From Chryseobacterium gleum (GTDB lineage Bacteria; Bacteroidota; Bacteroidia; Flavobacteriales_D; Sanyastnellaceae): DNA of 10,834 bases. Location of the stretch: assembly GCA_945897395.1 (NCBI GenBank), contig CAMDFE010000029.1, positions 1 through 10,834 on the forward strand, in the 5' to 3' direction. Below the pieces are notes generated by a model that saw only the letters and a list, made by a program, of their open reading frames with translations, did no database searches and was not told the DNA's origin. This document shows positions 1-7,580 of this stretch, piece by piece. Numbering within the stretch: position 1 is the first letter of the stretch; every line of letters starts with the position of its first letter. Position numbers and translations under genes: made by a program.

Positions 1-1
1 C

Positions 2-2071
2 AAGTGGTTGAAAACACTTCCGAAGGACGGACCACACATGTTGGTGAAGGCCGGAGAAGAGAACGCAGGTCTTGTAGATATTGGCGACGGCTTGGGCTGC
101 GCCTTCAAAATAGAATCGCATAACCACCCGAGTGCGCTTGAGCCTTACCAAGGCGCAGCAACCGGTGTTGGTGGAATTAATCGTGATATTTTCACCATGG
201 GCGCTCGTCCGATTGCACAATTGAACTCGCTTCGTTTCGGGAAATTAGACAATCCGAAAACCAAATGGTTGTTGGAAGGTGTGGTGAAGGGAATTGGTAA
301 TTATGGAAACGCCTTCGGTATTCCTACTGTTGGTGGTGAAGTGTTTTTCGACGAAAGCTACCAAGTGAATCCGTTGGTAAACGCCATGTCTGTGGGTTTG
401 GTTGAAAACGGAAAGATGATTAGCGCGAAAGCGAAAGGCGTTGGAAATCCGGTTTACATTGTTGGCTCTGCCACAGGAAAAGATGGAATTAAAGGAGCGT
501 CGTTCGCTTCGAAAGATATTACGGCAGAGTCTGCGAAGGATCTTCCTTCGGTTCAGGTGGGCGATCCGTTTCAAGAAAAATTATTGTTGGAAGCAACCAT
601 GGAGTTGTCGGAAACCGAGGCTATTGCAGGCATGCAGGACATGGGTGCAGCGGGTATCACCTGCTCTACCTCTGAAATGAGCGCGGGCGGTGGAGTCGGA
701 ATGGACATTTATTTAGATAAGGTTCCAACCAGACAAGAAGGCATGCAGCCGTTCGAAATTTTACTTTCTGAATCGCAAGAGCGTATGCTTATCGTAATTA
801 AGAAAGGACACGAAGCGGAAGTGGAAAAGATTTTCGATAAGTGGGATTTACACGCGAAAGAAATTGGTGTAGTAACCGAAGGGCCTATGGTTCGTTATTA
901 CATGAATGGTGAAGTTGTGGGTGAAATTCCTGCGGAAAGCCTTGTGCTTGGCGGTGGCGCTCCCGTTTACGAAAGAGAATACAAAGAGCCTGCGTACTAT
1001 GCAGAGAACAAGAAGTTCAACATGAACGACGTGCCCGAACCGAAAGACTATGTTGTGACAGCAAGACAATTGATTGCCTTACCGAACATTGCGAGTAAGC
1101 GTTGGGTGTATGAGCAATACGATAGCATGGTAGGTACCGTGAACATGAGCACGAATCGCAAGAGCGACGCGGCTGTTGTGAACATAAAAGGAACCAACAA
1201 AGCGATTGTTCTAACTGTGGATTGCAATGCGCGTTATGTGAACAACGATCCGGAAATTGGAACACAAATCGCGGTTGCTGAAGCAGCGCGTAACATTGTT
1301 TGTTCTGGTGGTGAGCCTTCTGCTATTACCAATTGCTTGAATTTCGGAAATCCATACAACCCTGAAGTGTACTGGCAATTCGTTGGTGCTATTAAAGGAA
1401 TGAGTGCAGCTTGCACGAAATTCCAGACTCCTGTAACAGGCGGAAATGTGAGTTTCTACAATCAAACGGCGAAAGCAGATGGATCAGCTGCTCCGGTCTT
1501 CCCTACTCCAACTATCGGTATGTTGGGCGTAATGAAAGACAAGAGCTTGCAAATGACTTTGGATTTCAAATACAAAGGAGATTTAATTTTCCTTTTGGGA
1601 ACAACTCAGGACGAAATTAATTCGAGCGAATACTTAGCGAATATTGTCGGAACTCTAGGTTCTCCAGCTCCTTATTTCAACATGGAAGAAGAATATCAAC
1701 TTCAACAATGCATAAAAGGACTTATTAAAAATAGCTTCATTAATGCAGCGCACGATGTGAGTGATGGTGGATTGTTCACGACATTGGTTGAAATGTGTTT
1801 CCCGAACGACCTTGGATTCGATGTGATTACTGATAGTGAGATTCGTAAAGATGCATTCTTGTTCGGAGAATCGCAGAGCCGTGTCGTTGTTTCAGTTGTG
1901 GAAGACGACGAAGATAAATTCCTAGATTACGTTGCTGAAATGAATATAACTTGCTTGCTATTGGGACACGTAACCAAAGGAAGATGTACGGTTGATGAAC
2001 AAAACTTTGGAATGATTGCAGATTATAAAGAACTTTATGACAATGCAATTGGAAAAGAAATGGCGAACTAA
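2..2071 (+). CDS. purL: Phosphoribosylformylglycinamidine synthase, small (PurL) type, 5'-truncated by window edge
   Basis: PurL is the synthetase subunit that converts FGAR to FGAM with ATP and glutamine-derived ammonia, step four of purine synthesis in the cytoplasm. The frame is open to the left edge (it reads Lys-Trp, then an internal TTG at 8), so the true start lies outside; 689 residues are visible. Recognisable stretches are LPKDGPHMLVKAGEENAG, the ESHNHPSALEPYQGAATGVGG segment typical of PurL, and HDVSDGGLF in the second AIRS-like half, giving the expected duplicated AIRS-N/AIRS-C layout. The protein ends after the second AIRS-C domain with no glutamine amidotransferase domain, so this is the small form, which in other bacteria works with separate PurQ and PurS; neither is in the window. 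The catalytic His of the family (SEHCSYK-type motif) should lie just upstream and is not visible. The next gene starts 17 nt after the stop. Identity is very secure. Confidence 0.97.
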   Translation, partial: KWLKTLPKDGPHMLVKAGEENAGLVDIGDGLGCAFKIESHNHPSALEPYQGAATGVGGINRDIFTMGARPIAQLNSLRFGKLDNPKTKWLLEGVVKGIGNYGNAFGIPTVGGEVFFDESYQVNPLVNAMSVGLVENGKMISAKAKGVGNPVYIVGSATGKDGIKGASFASKDITAESAKDLPSVQVGDPFQEKLLLEATMELSETEAIAGMQDMGAAGITCSTSEMSAGGGVGMDIYLDKVPTRQEGMQPFEILLSESQERMLIVIKKGHEAEVEKIFDKWDLHAKEIGVVTEGPMVRYYMNGEVVGEIPAESLVLGGGAPVYEREYKEPAYYAENKKFNMNDVPEPKDYVVTARQLIALPNIASKRWVYEQYDSMVGTVNMSTNRKSDAAVVNIKGTNKAIVLTVDCNARYVNNDPEIGTQIAVAEAARNIVCSGGEPSAITNCLNFGNPYNPEVYWQFVGAIKGMSAACTKFQTPVTGGNVSFYNQTAKADGSAAPVFPTPTIGMLGVMKDKSLQMTLDFKYKGDLIFLLGTTQDEINSSEYLANIVGTLGSPAPYFNMEEEYQLQQCIKGLIKNSFINAAHDVSDGGLFTTLVEMCFPNDLGFDVITDSEIRKDAFLFGESQSRVVVSVVEDDEDKFLDYVAEMNITCLLLGHVTKGRCTVDEQNFGMIADYKELYDNAIGKEMAN

Positions 2072-2088
2072 TTCTTTGAATTGAAACT

Positions 2089-2916
2089 ATGTCATTTGTA
2101 AAATTTTTAAAATCGAAATACGGAAAGAAGCAAATGCTCTTCGTTTTGAGCGTGAACTTGTTCTTGTTCCTTTCCGTTGTTTTCTTTTTGAAATTTTACA
2201 CGCGTCACGATGAAGCCATTCTTATTCCAGATTTAAAAGGAAAAACAGAAGCAGAGGCGCGAGCCATTTTAGAAGATTTGGATTTAGAAATGGTTCTAAC
2301 CGATAGCCTATTCGTAGCAACTGCTGTTCCTGGTTCTATTCGCGATCAAAGCCCCAAGGCTGGCAGTATGGTGAAAGACGGTCGAATCGTATTCATTAGC
2401 ATCTTCAAGCGCACGCCGCCAATGGTTCCGATCAATGTAAAAGAAGGCGATCACATTCAGATTGCTTCCCTGCGCCTGACGAATAAAGGAATCAAATTCC
2501 AAATTAAATACGCCCCAAACAACAGTATGATTGGCGTTGTAATAAAGGTGGAATACAACGGTCGTGAGTTGAAATACGGAGAACTTTTGGAGCATGGACA
2601 GACGGTGGTTTTGACAGTGGGAGAAGGAGCCAAGACAACAGTGCCTGTGCCGAATCTTTTCGGATTGTCTTACTTCGATGCTATTCAATTGTTGAACAGG
2701 TTGAATTTATCTGGACAAGGCTTCTTCGAACCTGCTGCATACAGCCCTTCAGATTCCGCAGCTTATCGCGTATGCCGACAAGACCCTAAATATTCTTCCC
2801 AAGCTATACCTATGGCCGCTGGAAGATTCATAGACTTTTGGTTGAGCAAAGAGCCTTGCACAATAGATACGTTAATCAATCCGTTTGAGCAGCAACAAGA
2901 CCTATTTGTACCTTAA
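2089..2916 (+). CDS. Membrane-anchored protein with three PASTA domains
   Basis: A 275-residue protein with a short basic cytoplasmic N-terminus (KFLKSKYGKKQ), one transmembrane segment at about residues 16-37, and then three PASTA-like units: about 44-108 (IPDLKGKTEAEARAILEDLDL, with QSPKAGSMVKDG), 111-179 (more divergent) and 185-254 (VPNLFGLSYFDAIQLLNRLNL). PASTA units in other proteins are associated with peptidoglycan or its precursors, so a periplasmic cell-wall-binding or sensing role is an inference. No kinase, transpeptidase or other catalytic domain is attached, unlike the PASTA kinases and PBPs of Gram-positive bacteria. The C-terminal tail is short and contains EQQQDLF. The start ATG is 17 nt after purL, and the stop overlaps the next start (TAATG). 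From memory, similar PASTA genes sit next to rluD-like and ddl genes in Bacteroidota, which fits the order seen here. The domain call is secure; the biological role is unknown. Confidence 0.9.
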   Translation: MSFVKFLKSKYGKKQMLFVLSVNLFLFLSVVFFLKFYTRHDEAILIPDLKGKTEAEARAILEDLDLEMVLTDSLFVATAVPGSIRDQSPKAGSMVKDGRIVFISIFKRTPPMVPINVKEGDHIQIASLRLTNKGIKFQIKYAPNNSMIGVVIKVEYNGRELKYGELLEHGQTVVLTVGEGAKTTVPVPNLFGLSYFDAIQLLNRLNLSGQGFFEPAAYSPSDSAAYRVCRQDPKYSSQAIPMAAGRFIDFWLSKEPCTIDTLINPFEQQQDLFVP

Positions 2917-4790
2917 TGAAAAACCTGCTTACGATTCTTTTCGCCTGCGCTTTCTTGTCGAGTTTTTCGCAAGAAACTGAAACCGTTATTCGTTTCGATG
3001 CGCAGCGCAATGCACATTCACAAAAAGAATTTATTTGGAAACAACAAGGAGAAGTGCGCGGCGGTACTGCAAGTTTAACACTTCCCTTTTTCGACGATTT
3101 TTCACGATATTCAATTCCTACCTCCGACCCTGCAGTACCGGGCACTTGGCAGCGTTGGGCCGACACCTCGGCTTTTATCAATTCCGGATTTCCTATTGCA
3201 CCTCCAACGATTGGTGTGGCATCTTTAGACGGACTTCGTGCAGATGGATATCCGTATAATTTCGCAGATGAATTTTCTTATGGAAGTGCAGATACTTTAA
3301 CTTCATTGCCCATTGATCTATCCGGATTAACAGCAGCAAATCAGGTTTTTCTTTCATTCTTTTATGAAGGCGGCGGACTCGGAAATTCTCCAGATGCGGG
3401 AGACAGTTTAATTGTTGAATTTTATTCGCCTTTCGGCGCAGGACAATGGACGCAGGTTTGGACCAGTCCGGAAGTATTTCAAACAGACGTCTTCGAACAA
3501 ACTTTTATTGCGGTGAACACACCGGAATATTTGCTCGATGGATTTCAATTTAGATTTAGAAATTTTGGAACTCTCAGTGGTGCTTTCGATCATTGGCATA
3601 TCGACTACGTTCAATTGGATGCAGGCGTAGATTCAAGCAACGTCATCTTCGACGAAGTATGCATGCAATTTCCACTTCGCACCTTGTTGAATGAATACAC
3701 CGCCATGCCTTTAACGCACTTCGCTGCGAATGCCGCCAATAACATGGCTTCAAGTATTGCTGTGCAGGAAAGGAATTTAGGCAACGACGAAAACATTGTA
3801 ACCAACTACAGCATTACCAAGCAAGACGGGACTTCACAAGTTTTCAATGCTGTTGATTTCAACACCGCATTAAATGCAAATTCTTCTTTCACAAGAACGA
3901 TTAACCTGAACGGATTTACTTACAACGTTACACCTATCGATACGTGTTCGTATTTCGATGTGAAGACGTATATCAATCCGACCGATGCTCGTTTGCAAAA
4001 CGATACGGCCACTCTTCGTCAGTATTTATATAACTATTACGCCTACGACGACGGCACCGCAGAGCGCGGCTATTCAAACGCTGCGGCAGGTGGAATGATT
4101 GCCATGAAGTTTCGTGCGGAAGTGGCGGATTCTCTTTTGGGATTGTTCGTTTATTGGCTTCCATCAGGAGTAAATGTAACGGCTGAAACTTTCTTGTTGC
4201 GCGCTTGGAGCGACGGTGGCACTGAGCCAGGAACAGAGTTGGGCGAGAATTTCAATTATCATCATCCCGCTTTTTATACTCACGGTGAAAATTATTTCTC
4301 TTATTATTCTTACGACACCCCTCTTGCTGTTACTGGAAACTTTTACGTGGGTTGGGTTCAAAGCGGAAGCGCTGGACTTCCTGTTGGAAATGACAAAAGT
4401 GGAACCATTAACTCAACCAAAGTATTTTACAACAATGGATTTCAGCAACCGTGGCAGCAATCAAGCATCAACGGCGCGCTTATGATTCGTCCGGTATTTA
4501 AATCTGGAAAATCTTCGGTTTGGAATTCAGTCAGTGAGATACAAACCATCACTCCTTCCGTTTACCCGAATCCGTTCAGCGAAAGCTTTACCGTTCAAGG
4601 ATTGAATGAAAATTCAACCTATACGATTTCGGTTATTTCATCGACAGGGCAATTGATTTCATCTTCCATTCAAACACATGTTACACGTGTTGAAATGGAG
4701 AACAGCCATTTGTCGAACGGCATTTATATCATTCAAATCACAAACAATTCTACACAAGAAATCATTCGCTTAAAAGCAATGAAACAATAA
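2916..4790 (+). CDS. Secreted protein with type IX secretion C-terminal sorting domain
   Basis: A 624-residue exported protein. Residues 1-18/19 form a Sec signal peptide (MKNLLTILFACAFLSSFSQ, likely cut near Ser-Gln). Around residues 130-235 there is a beta-rich segment ending in FRFRNFGTLSGAFDHWHIDYVQLD (DHWHID at 225-230), a pattern I associate with jelly-roll/MAM-like modules of Bacteroidota surface proteins. The central part is rich in Asn, Thr, Ser, Tyr and Phe, has few Lys, and shows no catalytic motif I recognise. The C-terminus (about 548-624) is a type A T9SS sorting domain: VYPNPF at 549-554, then TYTISVISSTGQLISS, then the SNGIYIIQI segment. The protein should cross the outer membrane by T9SS and be surface-attached or released. 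The start overlaps the PASTA gene stop by one base, and rluD starts one base after its stop, so it is embedded in an operon. Its function is unknown; adhesion or cell-envelope structure is only a guess. Confidence 0.92.
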   Translation: MKNLLTILFACAFLSSFSQETETVIRFDAQRNAHSQKEFIWKQQGEVRGGTASLTLPFFDDFSRYSIPTSDPAVPGTWQRWADTSAFINSGFPIAPPTIGVASLDGLRADGYPYNFADEFSYGSADTLTSLPIDLSGLTAANQVFLSFFYEGGGLGNSPDAGDSLIVEFYSPFGAGQWTQVWTSPEVFQTDVFEQTFIAVNTPEYLLDGFQFRFRNFGTLSGAFDHWHIDYVQLDAGVDSSNVIFDEVCMQFPLRTLLNEYTAMPLTHFAANAANNMASSIAVQERNLGNDENIVTNYSITKQDGTSQVFNAVDFNTALNANSSFTRTINLNGFTYNVTPIDTCSYFDVKTYINPTDARLQNDTATLRQYLYNYYAYDDGTAERGYSNAAAGGMIAMKFRAEVADSLLGLFVYWLPSGVNVTAETFLLRAWSDGGTEPGTELGENFNYHHPAFYTHGENYFSYYSYDTPLAVTGNFYVGWVQSGSAGLPVGNDKSGTINSTKVFYNNGFQQPWQQSSINGALMIRPVFKSGKSSVWNSVSEIQTITPSVYPNPFSESFTVQGLNENSTYTISVISSTGQLISSSIQTHVTRVEMENSHLSNGIYIIQITNNSTQEIIRLKAMKQ

Positions 4791-4791
4791 G

Positions 4792-5820
4792 ATGGAAGAA
4801 AACGAAATTCTAGACGAACAGGAAGAAGGGTTTTTCGAGCATCATCGAATTGTATCAGACAAAGGCCAAAAGCTAATGCGCTTAGACAAGTTCTTGGTAG
4901 ATCGCCTGGAACGCACTTCGCGGAATCGCATTCAGAATGCTGCCGAGGACGGTTATGTAAAAGCAAATGGTGTAGCTGTTAAAAGCAGTTACAAGGTAAA
5001 GCCGAACGATATCATAACCATAGAAATGCCTTATCCCGTGAGGGATATGGAGCTTATTGCTGAGGACATACCCATTGAAATTGTCTACGAAGACGACGCC
5101 TTGGTTATTCTTATGAAGCCTAAAAACATGGTTGTTCATCCAGGCTTCGGAAATTTCTCGGGCACCTTGCTTAACGCTATGCTCTTTCATTTTCAAAACT
5201 TACCCATGAATCCAGATGCCCGTCCGGGGTTGGTTCACAGATTGGATAAGAACACAACGGGACTTATGGTAATAGCGAAAACCGAAGAGGCGCTTACGCA
5301 TTTGGGTAAGCAATTTTTTGACAGAACGCTCGACCGACGATATGTTGCGCTCGTTTGGGGCGATGTGAAGGAAGACGGAACGGTGATTGGAAATACAGGA
5401 CGAAGTTTAAAAGACAGAAAAGTGTTCACTGTATTTCCTGAAGGCGATCATGGGAAGCATGCGGTAACGCATTACAAAGTCTTGAAACGATACGGTTATG
5501 TGACATTGGTAGAGTGTAAGTTGGAAACCGGAAGAACGCATCAGATTCGTGTTCACATGAAGCACATTGGTCACACACTCTTCGGAGATTTTGAATACGG
5601 TGGCGACCGAGTGTTGAAAGGAACGACCTTCACCAAGTACAAGCAGTTCGTGCAAAACTGTTTAGATTTATTACCAAGACAAGCCCTTCACGCAAGAACG
5701 CTTTCCTTCACCCACCCCACTACTGGCGAATGGATGAGCTTCGAAAGTGAACTTCCTGCGGATATGCAAGCAGTTCTTGATAAATGGCAGAACTACTCCG
5801 AAAATAGTATGAAGGGATAG
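4792..5820 (+). CDS. rluD: RluD-family 23S rRNA pseudouridine synthase
   Basis: A 342-residue enzyme of the RluA/RluD family, which isomerises uridine to pseudouridine in RNA; RluD acts on helix 69 of 23S rRNA. An acidic leader (MEENEILDEQEEGFFEHH) precedes an S4 RNA-binding domain at about 29-80 (LMRLDKFLVDRLERTSRNRIQNAAEDGYVKANG, shown here in part as the family signature). The catalytic domain follows, with the family motif HRLDKNTTGLMVIAK and the expected catalytic Asp at residue 152 (H149-R150-L151-D152). The GRTHQIRVH motif lies at 247-255, followed by HTLFGD. All family key residues are present and the length is normal. The ATG lies one base after the preceding stop with no Shine-Dalgarno, so coupled translation is likely. 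RluD is the best fit because of the S4 domain and genomic context, but RluA/RluC-type specificity cannot be excluded from sequence alone. Confidence 0.92.
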   Translation: MEENEILDEQEEGFFEHHRIVSDKGQKLMRLDKFLVDRLERTSRNRIQNAAEDGYVKANGVAVKSSYKVKPNDIITIEMPYPVRDMELIAEDIPIEIVYEDDALVILMKPKNMVVHPGFGNFSGTLLNAMLFHFQNLPMNPDARPGLVHRLDKNTTGLMVIAKTEEALTHLGKQFFDRTLDRRYVALVWGDVKEDGTVIGNTGRSLKDRKVFTVFPEGDHGKHAVTHYKVLKRYGYVTLVECKLETGRTHQIRVHMKHIGHTLFGDFEYGGDRVLKGTTFTKYKQFVQNCLDLLPRQALHARTLSFTHPTTGEWMSFESELPADMQAVLDKWQNYSENSMKG

Positions 5821-5847
5821 TGGTCGTAATACAAATCTTGACTTAAA

Positions 5848-5862
5848 TTGGGTTAAACCCAA
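5848..5862. repeat. Perfect 7-1-7 palindrome between rluD and the SOUL gene
   Basis: TTGGGTT-A-AACCCAA is a perfect interrupted palindrome 27 nt after the rluD stop and 34 nt before the SOUL-gene start. It lies in the only gap (76 nt) that separates the purL-rluD block from the next gene. It could be an operator for a dimeric regulator or a weak transcription stop, but there is no T-run after it, which argues against a classic terminator. Confidence 0.4.
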
Positions 5863-5896
5863 CTGAACAATCACCCTTCCAAATGGTTTTACACGT

Positions 5897-6496
5897 ATGA
5901 AACGTAAAAAATTTATGGCATACATCCTATTGGCCGTGGCCGTTCTGTTCATTCTTTTTCAATCGTTCGTATACATGTCGACCAACAAAACCAAAGAGCA
6001 ACCGTACACGGTTCTAGAAAAAGACGGAGACATTGAAATCCGATTGTATCCTTCTGCTACGTTAGCAACAGTGCAGTCGAAAGCCAATTCTTACGACGAA
6101 ATTGCTAGCCCTGGATTCCGAACCTTGGCGAGTTATATTTTCGGTGGAAACGAAAGTGAAACTCAAATTGCAATGACCTCACCGGTTCAAATGGACATTA
6201 ACGACAGCTTATCTTCCATGAGTTTCGTTATGCCTGAAGGCTATGACATGAACAATCTTCCGAAGCCAAATAACAGCCAAGTTATTTTGTCGCAAACGGA
6301 AGAGCAAGTGATGGCTGCTATTCGGTTTAGCGGCTTCGCAGACGATGAATCTCGAGAGAAACACAAACAAGAACTTCTGAATTACTTGAATTCTAAAGGC
6401 ATTCAGACCAAAGGCAATTTCAAATTTTTAGGATACAATCCACCCTACCAGCTTGTCGGAAGACGCAACGAAGTGGTGATTGAAATTGTTCGATAA
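5897..6496 (+). CDS. Membrane-anchored SOUL/HBP-family (heme-binding-like) protein
   Basis: A 199-residue protein. The N-terminus MKRKKF is followed by one hydrophobic segment (about residues 7-27), which looks like an uncleaved signal anchor. The rest (about 34-199) is a SOUL/heme-binding-protein domain: PYTVLEKDGDIEIRLYPSATLATV at the start, then IFGGNESETQIAMTSPVQM (the family's conserved MTSPV signature), MSFVMPEGY, VMAAIRFSGFADDE and the closing FLGYNPPYQLVGRRNEVVIEI. In animals and plants this fold binds tetrapyrroles or has other roles; in bacteria its function is poorly defined, so heme binding is inferred from the family and not shown here. The ATG at 5897 is preferred over the one at 5915 because it keeps the KRKK topogenic residues ahead of the membrane segment. 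The gene may be co-transcribed with the hydrolase that follows. Confidence 0.88.
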   Translation: MKRKKFMAYILLAVAVLFILFQSFVYMSTNKTKEQPYTVLEKDGDIEIRLYPSATLATVQSKANSYDEIASPGFRTLASYIFGGNESETQIAMTSPVQMDINDSLSSMSFVMPEGYDMNNLPKPNNSQVILSQTEEQVMAAIRFSGFADDESREKHKQELLNYLNSKGIQTKGNFKFLGYNPPYQLVGRRNEVVIEIVR

Positions 6497-6534
6497 TCTC
6501 TGTTGAATGAAATACCTTCGTGATGGGAAACATC

Positions 6535-7335
6535 ATGAATCAAAAAAGCTATTCCTTATCCTTTCAAAATAAATCATTCAAAGTTGTTGAATGGAGTAAA
6601 TCCGACAACCCAACAGAACTGATTTTATGCTTGCATGGATTCGGAAGAAGTCCGGAAGACTTCGATTCATTTGCACATTCGCTGAAGGACTATGAACGAC
6701 TTGTTGCAATTGGATTTTGGTCTCACAAAGACAGCGATTCATTTACCACAGAAGAATTAAAAGAAGGATTGCCAGTTCAATCGTGGGTTGAGCAATTTCA
6801 TTTTTTATTGAACCATTTTCAAGTGGAAAAATGTAAGCTCATTGCTTACAGCATGGGCGGCAGACTCGGGCTAATGCTCATTCAACATGCTGGAGAAAAA
6901 ATATCATCTGCGCAATTCTTGGCGAGTGATGGGCTAACTCGAAACAAATTGTACGCCTTCACTGTCGGCACTTGGGTTGGAAGGAAAATGGCAAATGGAT
7001 TGAAGAAAAACGCAAGTGTTGTCATTGGCCTAGCACGAATTTTAAAATCACTTAAACTCCTTCCTGTTAAATTATTTCGATTTGTGGAATATTACATGCA
7101 TGAGCGATCTATGCGCGAACAGGTATTCAACGTTTGGATGGGCTATCGGCATTGCTATCCGGTAATGAAAAGCGTCGCGCAGTCTCTTGAAAAGAATAAA
7201 ATTCCAACTGAATTTATTTTCGGAAAATACGATGTGGTGATTCCATGGAAACATGGAGAAAGACTTCGATCTATGACTTCTCATCTTCCGAATGTTGAAT
7301 GGAAGGAAGTAGATAAGGGGCATCGTCTACTCTAG
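6535..7335 (+). CDS. Alpha/beta hydrolase, short at the C-terminus
   Basis: An alpha/beta-hydrolase-fold protein of 266 residues from the ATG at 6535. Visible elements are the oxyanion-strand motif LILCLHGFGRSPEDF, the nucleophile elbow AYSMGG (Ser106), an acid candidate in FGKYDVVIPW (Asp233) and the catalytic His in VDKGHRLL (His263). A mostly helical cap lies between the nucleophile and the acid, about residues 125-200. The substrate cannot be told; MenH/BioH-like esterases and lipases share this architecture. In-frame starts also exist at GTG 6520 and ATG 6523; I prefer 6535 because GGGA lies six bases upstream and the first strand begins right after it. The protein ends three residues after the catalytic His at tandem in-frame stops (TAG TGA), whereas relatives usually carry a further terminal helix. 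It could therefore be slightly truncated, though all triad residues remain. Confidence 0.85.
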   Translation: MNQKSYSLSFQNKSFKVVEWSKSDNPTELILCLHGFGRSPEDFDSFAHSLKDYERLVAIGFWSHKDSDSFTTEELKEGLPVQSWVEQFHFLLNHFQVEKCKLIAYSMGGRLGLMLIQHAGEKISSAQFLASDGLTRNKLYAFTVGTWVGRKMANGLKKNASVVIGLARILKSLKLLPVKLFRFVEYYMHERSMREQVFNVWMGYRHCYPVMKSVAQSLEKNKIPTEFIFGKYDVVIPWKHGERLRSMTSHLPNVEWKEVDKGHRLL

Positions 7336-7343
7336 TGAACTAC

Positions 7344-7460
7344 AAGATACTTCGTAAGATTTTTCAAAAGATTCAATATGAAAGATGCGTTGCAAGATGT
7401 TTCACAAGTGGCGATTTCTTGCGAAGCATCTTTCTGTAAAGAATCTTGCAACGCATCTTT
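7344..7460. repeat. Degenerate 12-bp repeat array, tandem then inverted
   Basis: Units on the + strand start at 7344 (AAGATACTTCGT), 7356 (AAGATTTTTCAA), 7368 (decayed, 14 nt), 7382 (AAGATGCGTTGC), 7394 (AAGATGTTTCAC) and 7406 (decayed). The same unit then appears in reverse orientation at 7421-7432 (AAGATGCTTCGC on the minus strand) and 7448-7459 (AAGATGCGTTGC, identical to the 7382 unit). The consensus is roughly AAGATGCTTCGC. The array starts eight bases after the hydrolase stop codon and ends before the carB promoter candidate. I do not recognise a named element; it resembles a lineage-specific intergenic repeat. Confidence 0.7.
7381..7460. repeat. 18-bp perfect inverted repeat (long hairpin) inside the repeat array
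   Basis: Positions 7381-7398 (AAAGATGCGTTGCAAGAT) and 7443-7460 (ATCTTGCAACGCATCTTT) are exact reverse complements separated by 44 nt. The enclosed arms 7394-7408 and 7419-7433 also pair imperfectly, so alternative folds exist. A transcript would form a strong stem-loop after the hydrolase gene and could stop or stabilise that mRNA. There is only a short T-run (TTTT at the arm's end), so a terminator role is possible but not clear. Confidence 0.65.
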
Positions 7461-7501
7461 TCGCCGAAATCAAGTTTGTCAACAACTGTTAAAATCTCTA
7501 C

Positions 7502-7533
7502 TTGCACCATAACAGTTTAAGGTTGTAATTTCG
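7502..7533 (+). promoter_or_regulatory. Candidate Bacteroidota-type promoter for carB
   Basis: TTG at 7502-7504 and TAATTTCG at 7526-7533 are 21 nt apart. This matches the Bacteroidota primary sigma pattern TTG / TAnnTTTG with one mismatch (TTCG for TTTG). It would give a leader of roughly 50 nt before the carB ATG. It is the only good match I found in the gap. Confidence 0.4.
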
Positions 7534-7580
7534 CAATCGTATTAGAAACAAGCGCCTTACTTCACCCTACGAAGCGAGAT

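Noticed and set aside
8..10. TTG at position 8 as the start of purL
   Set aside because: The frame is open to the left edge and the residues before it (Lys-Trp) match the PurL family; the TTG is an internal Leu codon.
5838..5866. TTGACT at 5838-5843 as a -35 box for the SOUL gene
   Set aside because: It resembles a sigma-70 -35, but there is no matching -10, and no TAnnTTTG at the Bacteroidota spacing (the bases there read CAACTGAAC).
7475..7505. TTTG at 7475 with TACTTGCA at 7499 as an alternative carB promoter
   Set aside because: The spacing fits, but the -7 element matches TAnnTTTG poorly compared with TAATTTCG at 7526.
7378..7512. A 44-codon ORF with four Cys residues starting inside the 12-bp repeat array
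   Set aside because: Its first half is a by-product of the stop-free 12-bp repeats (QD-type tetrapeptides), the start codon lies in a decayed unit, and there is no upstream promoter or A-rich start region. The coding claim is not supported.
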